Shown here: one piece after another, positions 1 through 8,715 of the stretch
Numbering within the stretch: the first letter of the stretch is position 1
Layout of the letters: every line of letters starts with the position of its first letter
Assembly: GCF_004563925.1 (NCBI RefSeq)
Contig: NZ_SPNJ01000002.1
Location: 992,001-1,056,000, forward strand
Reading direction: 5' to 3'
DNA length: 64,000 bases
Source of the DNA: Herbaspirillum sp. 3R11
GTDB lineage: Bacteria > Pseudomonadota > Gammaproteobacteria > Burkholderiales > Burkholderiaceae_D
The notes under the pieces: model-generated
Seen by the model: the letters and a program-made list of their open reading frames with translations, nothing else
Told to the model about the DNA's origin: nothing
Database searches by the model: none
Made by a program: the position numbers and the translations under genes

Positions 1-1
1 A

Positions 2-154
2 GTCGCCGCACGCCTGGCGCGCAGCCTGGACCGCTGGCGCAAGTATTCGCCGGCGCTGCAGGAAAGAATGCGCAACGCCTTGCGTCAGGTCGCCGACACG
101 CCCAAACTGTCGCGCGACGTCGCCGAGGTGATCACCAAGTCGCTGGCGAACTGA
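2..154 (+). CDS. pepN: Aminopeptidase N, C-terminal fragment
   Basis: Only the last 50 codons are inside the window; the frame is open from base 2 and stops with TGA at 152-154. The peptide carries the basic, helical C-terminus typical of M1-family aminopeptidase N, with a DRWRKY-type stretch and the TPKLSRDV segment near the end. PepN is a cytoplasmic zinc exopeptidase that removes N-terminal residues from peptides. The catalytic HExxH domain lies upstream of the window, so the call rests on tail similarity and on its position 43 bases before fbp, an arrangement familiar in Oxalobacteraceae. Confidence 0.8.
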   Translation, partial: VAARLARSLDRWRKYSPALQERMRNALRQVADTPKLSRDVAEVITKSLAN

Positions 155-197
155 TACCGGCAGCAATGATTTTGAATTGATTTTTAGAGAGAGCATC

Positions 198-1202
198 ATG
201 ACCAAACGCATCAGCCTTACCCAGCATCTGATCGAGCAGCAGCGCCTGCACAACAAGATCCCGTCCGAACTGCGCCTGCTGATCGAAGTCGTCGGCCGCG
301 CCTGCAAGAGCATCAGCCACGCCGTCGGCAAAGGCGCGCTCGGTGAAGTACTGGGCACCGCCGGCAGCGAAAACGTGCAGGGCGAAGTGCAGAAGAAGCT
401 GGACGTCATCTCCAACGAAATCCTGCTCGAAGCCAACGAATGGGGCGGCCACCTGGCCGGCATGGCTTCGGAAGAAATGGAGACCATCCATCCGATTCCC
501 AACCGTTATCCCCAGGGCGAATACCTGCTGATGTTCGATCCGCTGGACGGCTCCAGCAACATCGACGTCAATGTTTCCATCGGCACCATCTTCTCCGTGC
601 TGAAGGCGCCGGACGGCATGACCAAGCCGTCGGAACAAGACTTCCTGCAGCCCGGCACCAAGCAAGTCGCCGCCGGCTATGCCGTGTACGGCCCGCAAAC
701 CGTGCTGGTGCTGACCACCGGCGACGGCGTGCACTGCTTCACGCTGGACCGCGAAATGGGAGCCTGGGTACTGACGCAACGCGACATGCAGATTCCCGCC
801 GACACCAAGGAATTCGCCATCAACGCCTCCAACGCGCGCCACTGGTATCCGCCGGTCAAGCGTTACGTCGACGAAATGCTGGCCGGCTCCACCGGTCCGC
901 GCGGCAAGGATTTCAACATGCGCTGGATCGCCTCGATGGTCGCCGACGTGCATCGCATCCTCAACCGTGGCGGCGTTTTCATGTACCCGGCCGATGCGCG
1001 TGAACCGGACAAGCCAGGCAAGCTGCGCCTGATGTACGAAGCCAATCCCATGGCCTTCATCGTCGAGCAGGCCGGCGGCGCCGCCACCAACGGTGACCAG
1101 CGCATCCTCGACATTCAACCTGAGAAGCTGCATCAACGCGTCGCCGTGTTCCTCGGTTCGAAGAACGAAGTCGAGCGCGTCACCGGCTACCACAAGGAAT
1201 AG
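198..1202 (+). CDS. fbp: Fructose-1,6-bisphosphatase, class I
   Basis: 334-residue cytoplasmic enzyme that hydrolyses fructose 1,6-bisphosphate to fructose 6-phosphate, the committed step of gluconeogenesis. The metal-binding signature [11 protein letters not shown] is at residues 113-123, a conserved SEEME acidic loop at 91-95, and the substrate-binding [12 protein letters not shown] motif near residue 275. Length matches class I enzymes (about 330). A longer reading from 177 would add seven residues, but the ATG at 198 follows a purine-rich GAGAGAG stretch and gives the usual MTKRISL-type N-terminus. It follows pepN in the same direction and ends at a strong hairpin terminator. Confidence 0.97.
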   Translation: MTKRISLTQHLIEQQRLHNKIPSELRLLIEVVGRACKSISHAVGKGALGEVLGTAGSENVQGEVQKKLDVISNEILLEANEWGGHLAGMASEEMETIHPIPNRYPQGEYLLMFDPLDGSSNIDVNVSIGTIFSVLKAPDGMTKPSEQDFLQPGTKQVAAGYAVYGPQTVLVLTTGDGVHCFTLDREMGAWVLTQRDMQIPADTKEFAINASNARHWYPPVKRYVDEMLAGSTGPRGKDFNMRWIASMVADVHRILNRGGVFMYPADAREPDKPGKLRLMYEANPMAFIVEQAGGAATNGDQRILDIQPEKLHQRVAVFLGSKNEVERVTGYHKE

Positions 1203-1241
1203 GCAAGGAATAAATTTTCCTTGTCGGATCGTCGGACCAAC

Positions 1242-1274
1242 AAAAAGGGACTTGCAATGCAAGTCCCTTTTTTA
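1242..1274. terminator. Bidirectional intrinsic terminator between fbp and the PfpI gene
   Basis: A near-perfect inverted repeat, AAAAAGGGACTTGCA at 1242-1256 against TGCAAGTCCCTTTTT at about 1258-1272, with T-runs on the far side of the stem in both orientations. It lies between the convergent fbp and DJ-1/PfpI stop codons and can serve both. Confidence 0.9.
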
Positions 1275-1303
1275 TTGCGCAGACATTAGTGAGCTGGTGA
1301 AAC

Positions 1304-1870
1304 TTATGCGGCCTTCTTCAACGCCGCCAGCAAGGTCTTGTTGAACGCCGGGATGTCGTCCGGCTTGCGCGAGGTGATGAAGTTGTCGTCCTGCACCACT
1401 TCACGATCGACCCACTTGCCGCCGGCATTCTTGAAGTCATCCTGCAAGCTCGGCCAGCTGGTCACGGTGCGATCCTTGGCAAGACCAGCCGAGATCAGCA
1501 GCCAGCCGCCGTGGCAGATTGCTGCGATGGGTTTGTGCGCGGCGTCGGCCTGCTGCACGAACTTGACCGCTTCCGGCACCAGCCGCATGGCGTCGCCGTT
1601 GACCACGCCGCCCGGCAACAGCACGGCGGCGTAATCTTCCTGATGCGCCTGGTCGAAGGTCTTGTCGACCTTGACCTGTTCGCCCTTGTCGACGTGTTTG
1701 AAACCCTGCAGCGAGCCCGCCTTGGCGGAGATCACGTCGACTTTGACGCCGGCGGCTTCGAGCGCCTTCTTCGGTTCCAGCAGCTCGGCTTGTTCAAAGC
1801 CGTCGGTGGCGAGGATGGCAACGCAGAGTTGAGAAGATGAGTGAGAGGATGTTGCAGATGGATTGGCCAT
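1304..1870 (-). CDS. DJ-1/PfpI family protein (YhbO-like)
   Basis: 188 residues of the type 1 glutamine-amidotransferase-like DJ-1/PfpI fold. The nucleophile elbow AAICHGG places the catalytic Cys at 119 with His120 next to it; the acidic partner is in FEQAELLEP near residues 25-32. Members such as E. coli YhbO act in general stress protection, proposed as deglycase/hydrolase on glyoxal-modified targets. The start at 1870 is chosen over an upstream ATG at 1912 because GGAG lies eight bases before it; residues 4-13 are a Ser/Thr-rich tail without signal-peptide character. Single gene, convergent with fbp. Substrate unknown. Confidence 0.88.
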   Translation of the reverse strand: MANPSATSSHSSSQLCVAILATDGFEQAELLEPKKALEAAGVKVDVISAKAGSLQGFKHVDKGEQVKVDKTFDQAHQEDYAAVLLPGGVVNGDAMRLVPEAVKFVQQADAAHKPIAAICHGGWLLISAGLAKDRTVTSWPSLQDDFKNAGGKWVDREVVQDDNFITSRKPDDIPAFNKTLLAALKKAA

Positions 1871-1955
1871 GATGATTTCTCCATGTGTGGTGGTCGTCCC
1901 GGCAGCAAACAAATCCGGCTGCCGGCAGAACGATCATGGTGCGCCCATACGACAA

Positions 1956-1987
1956 CGCCGCCTATCAGCGTAGCGCTGAAGGCGGCG
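1956..1987. terminator. GC-rich hairpin downstream of rarD
   Basis: CGCCGCCTATCAGCG (1956-1970) pairs with CGCTGAAGGCGGCG (1974-1987) with one bulged base and a three-base loop. There is no T-run on either side, so it is either a Rho-dependent or factor-aided end of rarD transcription or an RNA-stabilising stem. The gap between rarD and the PfpI gene holds nothing else obvious. Confidence 0.5.
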
Positions 1988-2016
1988 TCGGAATAGCGAC
2001 GACGAGGATGACGGCG

Positions 2017-2907
2017 TCAGCGCCGCTGCATCAGCCGCACGCTGTGGATCGCGGTGAAGCCCACCGACATCCAGATCGGGATATACGTCCACAGCTGCGC
2101 CGCGCTCACTGTTTCATCGAGCAGGATGATCGCCACCACCACCAGCAACACCGGCTCGACGTAGCCGAGGATGCCGAACAGGCCCATTGGCAGCAGGCGG
2201 CTGGCGCGCAGATAGCAATCCAGCGCCACCGTGCTGAGCAGGCCGAGGCCCGGCAGCAGCATCAGGTACATGTCCGGGCGTTGCCACACGGCGGCAAGAT
2301 TGGGGCTGATCGCCAGCGTGTACAGCGCCACTGGCGTGAGCAGGGCAATCTCCATGATGAAGATCACCAGCGAATCCAGTTTGAGGCGGCGCCGCATCAT
2401 GAAATAAGGCGGATACCCCAGCGCCACCAGCAGCGTCGGCCACGAGAACGCGCGCGTCATCCACAGCTCGTGCAGCACGCCGATGACTGCGCACACCACG
2501 GCAATGTGCTGCCACACGTCGAGCCGCTCGTGATAATAGAAGCGACCGATCAGCACCATCGCCAGCGGCAGCAGGAAATACCCGAGCGACACCTCCAGCG
2601 CGCGGCCATTCACCGGCGCCCACAGGAACAGCCACAGCTGCACGCCCAGCATCGCCGTCATCACCACGAACAGCAGCGCCTGCACCGGGCTGCGCAGCAA
2701 TGCAAGAACGGCATTGCCCAGTTGTGCGCCATGTTTGCGCCAGACGATCAGCAGCAGCGCCGGCGGCAAGGTCCACAAGATACGCCAGGCAAAGATGTCG
2801 AGCCCGTCCAGCGGCGTTAGCCAGCTGGTGTAAGCGGAGAGAAGGGCGAACAGCAGCGACGCCGTCACCGACAAAGCGATGCCGCGCGCCGTTTCGGAAT
2901 GATTCAT
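2017..2907 (-). CDS. rarD: RarD-type DMT superfamily permease
   Basis: 296-residue inner-membrane protein with about ten hydrophobic helices, matching the length and signature of EamA/RarD permeases (early SLLFALLSAYTSWL segment, a LGVQLWLFLWAP helix, and YVEPVLLVVVAI near the C-terminus). RarD proteins are drug/metabolite transporters named from chloramphenicol sensitivity in E. coli and Pseudomonas; the true substrate is generally unknown. The ATG at 2907 gives the standard MNHSETARG N-terminus; an upstream extension to 3054 is unlike the family. No clear Shine-Dalgarno precedes it. It is divergent from the LysR gene at 3175. Confidence 0.88.
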   Translation of the reverse strand: MNHSETARGIALSVTASLLFALLSAYTSWLTPLDGLDIFAWRILWTLPPALLLIVWRKHGAQLGNAVLALLRSPVQALLFVVMTAMLGVQLWLFLWAPVNGRALEVSLGYFLLPLAMVLIGRFYYHERLDVWQHIAVVCAVIGVLHELWMTRAFSWPTLLVALGYPPYFMMRRRLKLDSLVIFIMEIALLTPVALYTLAISPNLAAVWQRPDMYLMLLPGLGLLSTVALDCYLRASRLLPMGLFGILGYVEPVLLVVVAIILLDETVSAAQLWTYIPIWMSVGFTAIHSVRLMQRR

Positions 2908-3080
2908 GGGGGAAGAGTGGTAATCGAACAAGGCACCAACATGGTGCGATGGCGATTGTAACGTCGCTGCGCAGATGCTGCTTGGGCTTATGTGAAGAAA
3001 GCATGAAGTCTCGCTGCTTGGTGATGAACACTCCTGCGCCGCTCGTGCTTGCACTAAAGACAGTCTGATTCCTTCAAAAT

Positions 3081-3097
3081 CTAATAATAACTATTAG
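3081..3097. promoter_or_regulatory. AT-rich palindrome upstream of the LysR gene
   Basis: CTAATA-ATAAC-TATTAG (3081-3097) is a perfect six-base inverted repeat inside an AT-rich patch (about 3071-3150) that contrasts with its GC-rich surroundings. Position, about 80 bases before the LysR start, and form fit a LysR autoregulatory site. The 266-base rarD-LysR gap holds no other feature I can name. Confidence 0.4.
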
Positions 3098-3174
3098 AGT
3101 TGCTAATATTTACGGAATAAATTGGAAGTAAATAAGCTCATATATAGAATTATTAATACAAGAACGGAGGCATG

Positions 3175-4137
3175 ATGAAGCGAGCCGGAAACCTGGATGT
3201 CCGTGTACTCAGAATTTTCGAGGCAGTCGCCGCGAGTGGCAGCTTGTCGACTGCGGCCAAGGAGTTGGGCGTCACGCAATCCGCCGTATCGCAGGCGCTG
3301 TTCCAGGTGGAAGCGATTCTGGAGACGGCGGTGTTCGACCGCACGCATCGTCCTTTCAAGCTGACTGCGGCGGGCATTGCACTGAGCAGGCGCGCACGCT
3401 TGATCGTGGATGACATGGACCGGTTGGTGGCGCACGTGCGCGACGCCGACCTCGCCAGCCGGCCGGCGATCCGGGTCGGCATGATCGACTCGTTCGCGGC
3501 GACGGCGGGACCGGCCATCGTCAAGAAGATCACCACCTCGGCCAGCCAGTTGCTGCTGTGGTCAGGACTGGCGAACAGTCATGCGCAGGCGCTGCTGAAC
3601 CGGCAGCTTGATCTGATCGTGACGTCGGACACGCTGGAGGACGTCGACAACATCGTGCGGCGTTCGATCTTCACCGAGCCGTTCATCATCGTGGCCGCGC
3701 GCAGTCGCGCCGAGGAATTTGAAAACGCCGACCTCAACGCGCTGGTCAGCTCGCAGCCGCTGATCCGCTTCAGCGCCCGGTCGCACTTCGGCGCCATGAT
3801 CGAGCGTTACCTGCGGCGCAGCGCACACAGCCCGCGGCCGTATCTGGAAATGGATTCGTCCGACGTGGTCATGGCGATGGTGGCGGCCGATCTGGGATGG
3901 ACCATCACCACGCCCTTGTGCCTGTTACAGGGGCGCGCCTATATGCCGCAGCTGGTGGCGTTTCCGTTGCCGGGAGCGCCGTTCTCGCGCACGATTTATC
4001 AGCTGTCGCGGCAGGGCGAATACGAAGACATGGCGGAGAACTGTTTCCAGGTCAGCCGCAATGTATTGGAGACTGAAATTTTTCCGCTGGTGCGCTCGCT
4101 GGTTCCATGGCTGCGCAACAGCATCGCGTTGAGTTAG
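3175..4137 (+). CDS. LysR family transcriptional regulator
   Basis: 320 residues with the N-terminal LysR winged helix-turn-helix (about residues 5-64, including AAKELGVTQSAVSQALFQVE split over the recognition helix) followed by a periplasmic-binding-fold effector domain. ATGs occur at 3172 and 3175; GGAGG ends at 3170, so 3175 gives the workable spacing. The gene stands directly before, and in line with, a nitrate/sulfonate-type ABC importer, an oxidase and a RidA gene; a role as local activator is inferred from that. Confidence 0.9.
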   Translation: MKRAGNLDVRVLRIFEAVAASGSLSTAAKELGVTQSAVSQALFQVEAILETAVFDRTHRPFKLTAAGIALSRRARLIVDDMDRLVAHVRDADLASRPAIRVGMIDSFAATAGPAIVKKITTSASQLLLWSGLANSHAQALLNRQLDLIVTSDTLEDVDNIVRRSIFTEPFIIVAARSRAEEFENADLNALVSSQPLIRFSARSHFGAMIERYLRRSAHSPRPYLEMDSSDVVMAMVAADLGWTITTPLCLLQGRAYMPQLVAFPLPGAPFSRTIYQLSRQGEYEDMAENCFQVSRNVLETEIFPLVRSLVPWLRNSIALS

Positions 4138-4216
4138 CAAGAATTTGGACCAGCCCGCACCAGCCAACACCGATACAGTAGTCCCGTTTTTCAAAATAAC
4201 CAAGAAGGAGACAACC

Positions 4217-5206
4217 ATGGATATCACTCGTCGACAATTCATCGGCGGCGCCGCTGCCACCATCGCTACTATGGCCGCCGGCATGCCGCTGAGCGCTGCA
4301 GCCGCCAATCCTGCCATCAGATACGGCGGTTCGGCATGGCTGGGACATTACCCGGCCTATCTGGCGATGACCAACGGCTATCTCAAGGAAGCGCAGCTGG
4401 AACAGGAATGGCAATCCTTCGGCACCTCCTCTTCACGCATGAGCGCAGTGATGGCCGGCGGCATCGACATCGCCTGTACCGGCGTGGTGTCGGCGCTGGC
4501 GCTGATGGCGCGCGGTGCCAGGCAGTTTTCCATCATCGCGATTCCCGAGAACTTCGGCCGTGTCGAAGGCTTGTTCGTCAAAGGCGGCATCAAGAACATC
4601 ACCGAACTCAAGGGCAAGAAGATCGGCGTGACCTTCGCCTCCAGCGCGCACTTGCTGGTGCTGGACCTGATCGCCAAGGCCGGTCTCAAGGCCGACGATA
4701 TCACCGTGCTGAACGTGCCTGCGCCGGAATTGCCGGCAGCGTTCCAGGCCGGGCAGATCGATGCAGCCGCCGCCTGGACGCCGCAGTTCGACCTGATCCG
4801 CAAGCAACCGGGTGTGACCCTGCTGGCGGACGATACGCAATTCAGTCTCTACAAGTCGTTCAACGTGACACCGGGCCCCGACGTGCTGATCGTGCGCAAG
4901 GCGTTTGCGGAAAGCAACGCCGCCGCCGTGAAGTCTTATCTGACAGCGTATTTCAAGGCGACCGCTTTGCTGCGCGACCATCCGGCGGAAGCGGCGAAGC
5001 CGCTCATGAAGCTTACCAATCTCAGCGAGGCGGACCAGGTCGGCGCCGTCAAGGGTGCGGACTGGTACTCGCGCGAACAGCAGGCCGGCCTGCTCAAGGG
5101 ACAGTATGTTGAGGGCTTGCAAAAGCTGGCCGAGCTGCTGGTCGCGCACAAGCAAATCGACAAGGCGCCTGCCGTAAAAGACTGGATCGATCCGTCGTTC
5201 CTCTGA
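4217..5206 (+). CDS. ABC transporter substrate-binding protein, SsuA/TauA-like (NMT1 fold)
   Basis: 329-residue periplasmic receptor of the aliphatic sulfonate/nitrate/taurine class. The N-terminus has a twin-arginine export motif, TRRQFIGG at residues 4-11, followed by an Ala-rich hydrophobic stretch ending near AAAANP. The mature part shows the family pattern (YPAYLAMTNGY, VMAGGIDIACTG, LKGKKIGVTFAS). AAGGAG at 4204-4209 supports the ATG at 4217. It heads a permease and ATPase of the same class. Because the next genes encode an amine/amino-acid oxidase and RidA rather than sulfonate monooxygenases, the ligand is more likely a nitrogen compound; that is inference. Confidence 0.9.
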   Translation: MDITRRQFIGGAAATIATMAAGMPLSAAAANPAIRYGGSAWLGHYPAYLAMTNGYLKEAQLEQEWQSFGTSSSRMSAVMAGGIDIACTGVVSALALMARGARQFSIIAIPENFGRVEGLFVKGGIKNITELKGKKIGVTFASSAHLLVLDLIAKAGLKADDITVLNVPAPELPAAFQAGQIDAAAAWTPQFDLIRKQPGVTLLADDTQFSLYKSFNVTPGPDVLIVRKAFAESNAAAVKSYLTAYFKATALLRDHPAEAAKPLMKLTNLSEADQVGAVKGADWYSREQQAGLLKGQYVEGLQKLAELLVAHKQIDKAPAVKDWIDPSFL

Positions 5207-5258
5207 CGCGCATCTGCAATTCCTTTGAGTCTGAAATAAGTCACCGCGTGAGTTCAAC

Positions 5259-6026
5259 ATGAGTTCCAAATCTCCCTCGAGAGGCGCGCTGCTGGTCACC
5301 AGCGCCACCTCGGTTTTAATCTTTTTGCTGATCTGGGAAACCGCCTGCCGTTCCGGCCTGGTCGATCCCATCTTCCTGCCGCCGCCGAGCGCCATCCTCG
5401 GCAAGGCTATCGCCATGGGCAACGAAGGCACCTTGCTGGCCAACATCCTGGCGTCGGCGCGCCGGGTGATGATCGGCTTCCTAGCAGCGACCGTGGTGGC
5501 GATTCCGTTGGGCATCCTGCTCGGCACTTCGGTGTTCGGCCGTGCCGCCTTCAATCCCATCCTGTCCTTCCTGCGACCGTTGCCGTCGATGAGCTGGATC
5601 CCGCTGTCGCTGCTGTGGTTCGGCATCACCGAAACACAGAAGTACAGCATCGTGTTCATGGGCACTTTTGCGCCGGCGCTGGTCTACGTCATCGAGGCGA
5701 CCAGGAACATCGATCCGCTGCTGATCCGCGCCGCGCAGAATCTCGGCGCCAGCCGTTGGAACGTAATGAAGGAAGTGATCCTGCCGGGCAGCCTGCCGCA
5801 AATCCTCAGCGGCCTCAAGGTGATCCTCGGCCTGGCATGGACCTGCGTGATCTCGGCTGAACTGGTGGCGGCGCGCGAAGGCCTGGGCTTCCTCATCATG
5901 AATGGCAAGGAGTTCTTCCAGACCGAAGTGGTGGTGCTCGGCATGGTGCTCATCAGCGTCACCGTCCTGATTACCGACCTGTGTTTCAGGGTGATCGAAA
6001 ACCGTGTTTTAAGGTGGCAGAAATGA
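5259..6026 (+). CDS. ABC transporter permease, SsuC/TauC-like
   Basis: 255-residue inner-membrane subunit with about six transmembrane helices and the BPD_transp_1 EAA-type loop (RAAQNLGASRWNVMKEVILPG, coordinates near residues 160-180), which docks on the ATPase. Pairs with the preceding binding protein and overlaps the ATPase gene by four bases (ATGA at 6023-6026), indicating translational coupling. Confidence 0.92.
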   Translation: MSSKSPSRGALLVTSATSVLIFLLIWETACRSGLVDPIFLPPPSAILGKAIAMGNEGTLLANILASARRVMIGFLAATVVAIPLGILLGTSVFGRAAFNPILSFLRPLPSMSWIPLSLLWFGITETQKYSIVFMGTFAPALVYVIEATRNIDPLLIRAAQNLGASRWNVMKEVILPGSLPQILSGLKVILGLAWTCVISAELVAAREGLGFLIMNGKEFFQTEVVVLGMVLISVTVLITDLCFRVIENRVLRWQK

Positions 6027-6823
6027 CTGACATGACAAACGGCAGAAATGATTCCATGATTTCCATCCAGGGCATCTCCAAGCACTACGGCGATTTCGAG
6101 GCGTTGCAGCACGTCGACCTCAATATCAGGCAGGGCGAGTTCGTGGTCTTGCTGGGCGCATCGGGTTGCGGCAAATCGACCTTGCTGAACCTGGTCACCG
6201 GCTTCGACCGTCCGACCTCCGGACGCATCGTGGTCAACGGCCGCGAAGTCACCAAGGTCGAGCCGCAATGCGGCATGGTGTTCCAGCAGTACGCGCTGTT
6301 TCCGTGGCTGAACGTGCTGGACAACGTCGCCTTCGGACTGAAGATGAAGGGTATTTCGAAGACCGAGCGGCACGCCACCGCGCGGCGCTTCATCGAGATG
6401 GTCGGTCTGAAAGGCTTCGAAGACAAATATCCCAGCGCGCTCTCGGGCGGCATGCGCCAGCGCGTCTCGATTGCGCGGGTGCTGGCGAACGATCCGGACG
6501 TGATCTTGCTGGACGAACCTTTCGCTGCGCTTGACGCCATGACGCGGCAGGTCTTGCAGGACGAATTGCTGCAGATCTACGAGAAGAGCAAGAAGACCAT
6601 CATCTTCATCACGCACTCGATCGATGAAGCCTTGTTGCTGTCGACCCGCATGCTCATCATGAGCGCCCGTCCCGGCCGCGTGGTGACGGACATCGTTAAC
6701 GACCTGCCGATGCCGCGGAACGCACAAGTCCAGCTCTCGCCGCGCTACAACGAGCTGAAAGCGCAAATCTGGGACACCGTGCAGGCGGAGGTCATGCGCA
6801 GCATGCAGGCGACTAGCCACTGA
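6023..6823 (+). CDS. ABC transporter ATP-binding protein, SsuB/TauB-like
   Basis: 266-residue nucleotide-binding subunit. Walker A GASGCGKS is at 45-52, the Q-loop around 88-89, signature LSGGMRQ at 140-146, Walker B VILLDEP at 160-166 and the H-loop His at 198; all are intact. The ATG at 6023 overlaps the permease stop and follows AAGGTGG at 6011-6017; ATGs at 6032 and 6056 are alternatives. Completes a three-subunit importer encoded at 4217-6823. Confidence 0.93.
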   Translation: MTDMTNGRNDSMISIQGISKHYGDFEALQHVDLNIRQGEFVVLLGASGCGKSTLLNLVTGFDRPTSGRIVVNGREVTKVEPQCGMVFQQYALFPWLNVLDNVAFGLKMKGISKTERHATARRFIEMVGLKGFEDKYPSALSGGMRQRVSIARVLANDPDVILLDEPFAALDAMTRQVLQDELLQIYEKSKKTIIFITHSIDEALLLSTRMLIMSARPGRVVTDIVNDLPMPRNAQVQLSPRYNELKAQIWDTVQAEVMRSMQATSH

Positions 6824-6996
6824 TCGCGGGCGGGACGGACTTCCGCTCCCGCTCCTGCGCTCCCTTACTTGTTGATACGTTCACGCCGGCCGTTCATGCC
6901 AATGGCCGGTGCGGGGACGGTCGCGCCCACGCTTCGGGAACATCCCGGCGCCTGAGCATTGTTTGCACGATTTGCATTATCTGAAAGCGCAATCTT

Positions 6997-8301
6997 ATGA
7001 CGACAACTCAAACCTTTCCGTCTTACCAGGCGGGTTCGGGCTGGAATGCCTTGCTCGGGCAACGGACGCCGCGGCTGGCCGCTCCCGCCGACCGGCACTT
7101 CGACGTCATCGTCATCGGCGCCGGCGTGACAGGACTGGCCGCCGCGCGTCGCATCGCCGAAATCGAACCGGCTTCACGCATCTTGCTGGTCGACGCCAGC
7201 GTGATCGGCGAGGGTTCCTCGGGGCGCAATTCCGGCTTCCTGATCAATCTGCCGCACAACACCGGCATGTCGGGTCACGGAAGTCCGCTGGAAACCGCAA
7301 AGAAACAGATTGCCATGTACGACGAGGGACTGACGTGGCTGAAGTCGCTGGTCGATCATCACCGGATCGACTGCGGCTGGAGCCACATCGGCAAGTATCA
7401 CGCGGCAGCGACCGAAGAGGGCGAAGCCAGCCTGCGCAGCAATCTGCATCAATACCGGCAATGGGGTGTGGAGTACCGCGAGCTGCGCAAGGCCGATCTG
7501 GAGAATGATCTCGGCACCGGCTATTACCGTTACGGGTATCACTCCGACAACAACGTGTTCGTGCAGCCGGCGACGCTGGTGCGCGGACTGGCGGACAGCC
7601 TGCCGCAGAACATTCATCTATGGGAAGGTGAACCGGTGATCGCCGTGGAAAAGGGAAAGCCGCATCGCGTCCTGACCCGAACCATGCAACTCACCACCCC
7701 GCGCGTGGTGATCACCAACAACGGCTTCGCCCGCAAGCTCGGCTTCGCGCGCGACCGTGTCTTCACCATCTACACCTACGCCGCGCTGACGCCGCAGCTT
7801 GAACAGAACGAACTGGACAAGCTGGGGCCGGCGGCCGAATGGGGCGTGATTCCGGCCAACCGTCTAGGCACCACCTTGCGCAAAGTGGCGTCGGGCCGCT
7901 TCATGGTGCGCAGCGCCTATTCGTACGAGAGCGAGCAGCCGCTGGATCAGGTCAACGCGCTGTTGCAGGACTCTTACCGGCGCCGCTTTCCGGCGTTGCG
8001 CGATCATCGCTTTGAATACGTGTGGGGCGGCGTGACGGCGCTCACACGCAATGGCGCCTTGTACTTCGGCCAGGTCGACGACGGCATGTTCATCTCCATC
8101 GGTTGCAACGGCGCCGGCATGCTCAAGGGCAGCATGTTCGGCAAGCTGCTGGGAGAAATGGCGTGCGGGCAGCAGTCGCCGATGCTGGCCGATGCGCTCG
8201 GCTTTGAGCGTCCCACCTGGTTGCCGCCCGAGCCGATCCGTCGCATCGCGGTGGTCAGCGCCATCGGCTATCAGAAGCGCAAGGCTGGGTTGGAGCGCTA
8301 G
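6997..8301 (+). CDS. FAD-dependent oxidoreductase, DAO family
   Basis: 434-residue flavoprotein of the D-amino-acid oxidase/glycine oxidase/sarcosine oxidase (DAO) superfamily. The FAD dinucleotide-binding motif GAGVTG sits at residues 41-46, preceded by the DVIVI strand, and a second FAD contact (SSGRNSGF) follows near 74-81. The C-terminal SIGCNGAGMLKGS segment is the usual second flavin-binding part. No signal peptide. Such enzymes oxidise a C-N bond to an imine, passing electrons to O2 or a carrier. It lies 173 bases after the importer and 48 bases before RidA, which removes imine products. The precise substrate cannot be read from sequence. Confidence 0.87.
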   Translation: MTTTQTFPSYQAGSGWNALLGQRTPRLAAPADRHFDVIVIGAGVTGLAAARRIAEIEPASRILLVDASVIGEGSSGRNSGFLINLPHNTGMSGHGSPLETAKKQIAMYDEGLTWLKSLVDHHRIDCGWSHIGKYHAAATEEGEASLRSNLHQYRQWGVEYRELRKADLENDLGTGYYRYGYHSDNNVFVQPATLVRGLADSLPQNIHLWEGEPVIAVEKGKPHRVLTRTMQLTTPRVVITNNGFARKLGFARDRVFTIYTYAALTPQLEQNELDKLGPAAEWGVIPANRLGTTLRKVASGRFMVRSAYSYESEQPLDQVNALLQDSYRRRFPALRDHRFEYVWGGVTALTRNGALYFGQVDDGMFISIGCNGAGMLKGSMFGKLLGEMACGQQSPMLADALGFERPTWLPPEPIRRIAVVSAIGYQKRKAGLER

Positions 8302-8349
8302 TTTTTATTCATCCATCAGACAGATTTCTACATCATACAAGGAGCAGGC

Positions 8350-8715
8350 ATGTCAGCAATTGCACGATCCGGCGGCAATCATCGTATGTCCAACGTGGTC
8401 CGGCACAACGGCACGCTATACCTGGCGGGGCAGGTGGCGGACAACATCGAAGTGGGGATTGCAGACCAGACCAGGGAAGTGCTGTCGAAGATCGATAGCA
8501 TCCTGAGCGAGCACGGCAGCGGTAAGGACCGCATCCTGTTCTGCCAGATCTTCATCGCCGACATGCGTCTTTTCAAGGAGATGAACGAAGTCTGGGATGC
8601 CTGGGTGGCGCAAGGCAACGCACCGGCACGCGCCACGGTCGAGGCGCGCCTGGCGAATCCGGCCAAGCTCATCGAGATGTGCGTGACTGCTGCGGCTGCG
8701 GAAAACGCCGGGTAA
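8350..8715 (+). CDS. RidA/YjgF family imine-enamine deaminase
   Basis: 121 residues with the RidA trimer-barrel fold: early GTLYLAGQVAD, DRILFCQIFIAD, and the ARATVEARLANP segment holding the conserved Arg that binds the carboxylate of imino acids. RidA proteins speed hydrolysis of reactive enamine/imine intermediates to keto acids and ammonia. AAGGAGCAGG ends directly before the start. Placement behind a DAO-type oxidase suggests it clears the oxidase product. Its stop abuts the stop of the convergent AraC gene. Confidence 0.9.
   Translation: MSAIARSGGNHRMSNVVRHNGTLYLAGQVADNIEVGIADQTREVLSKIDSILSEHGSGKDRILFCQIFIADMRLFKEMNEVWDAWVAQGNAPARATVEARLANPAKLIEMCVTAAAAENAG

Noticed and set aside
1885-2820. 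311-codon plus-strand frame opposite rarD
   Set aside because: His/Gln/Arg-rich antisense artefact; rarD gives a proper ten-helix protein.
4217-6823. Taurine/alkanesulfonate importer (ssu/tau operon)
   Set aside because: No ssuD, ssuE or tauD gene is present; neighbours are a DAO oxidase and RidA, so only class resemblance is claimed.
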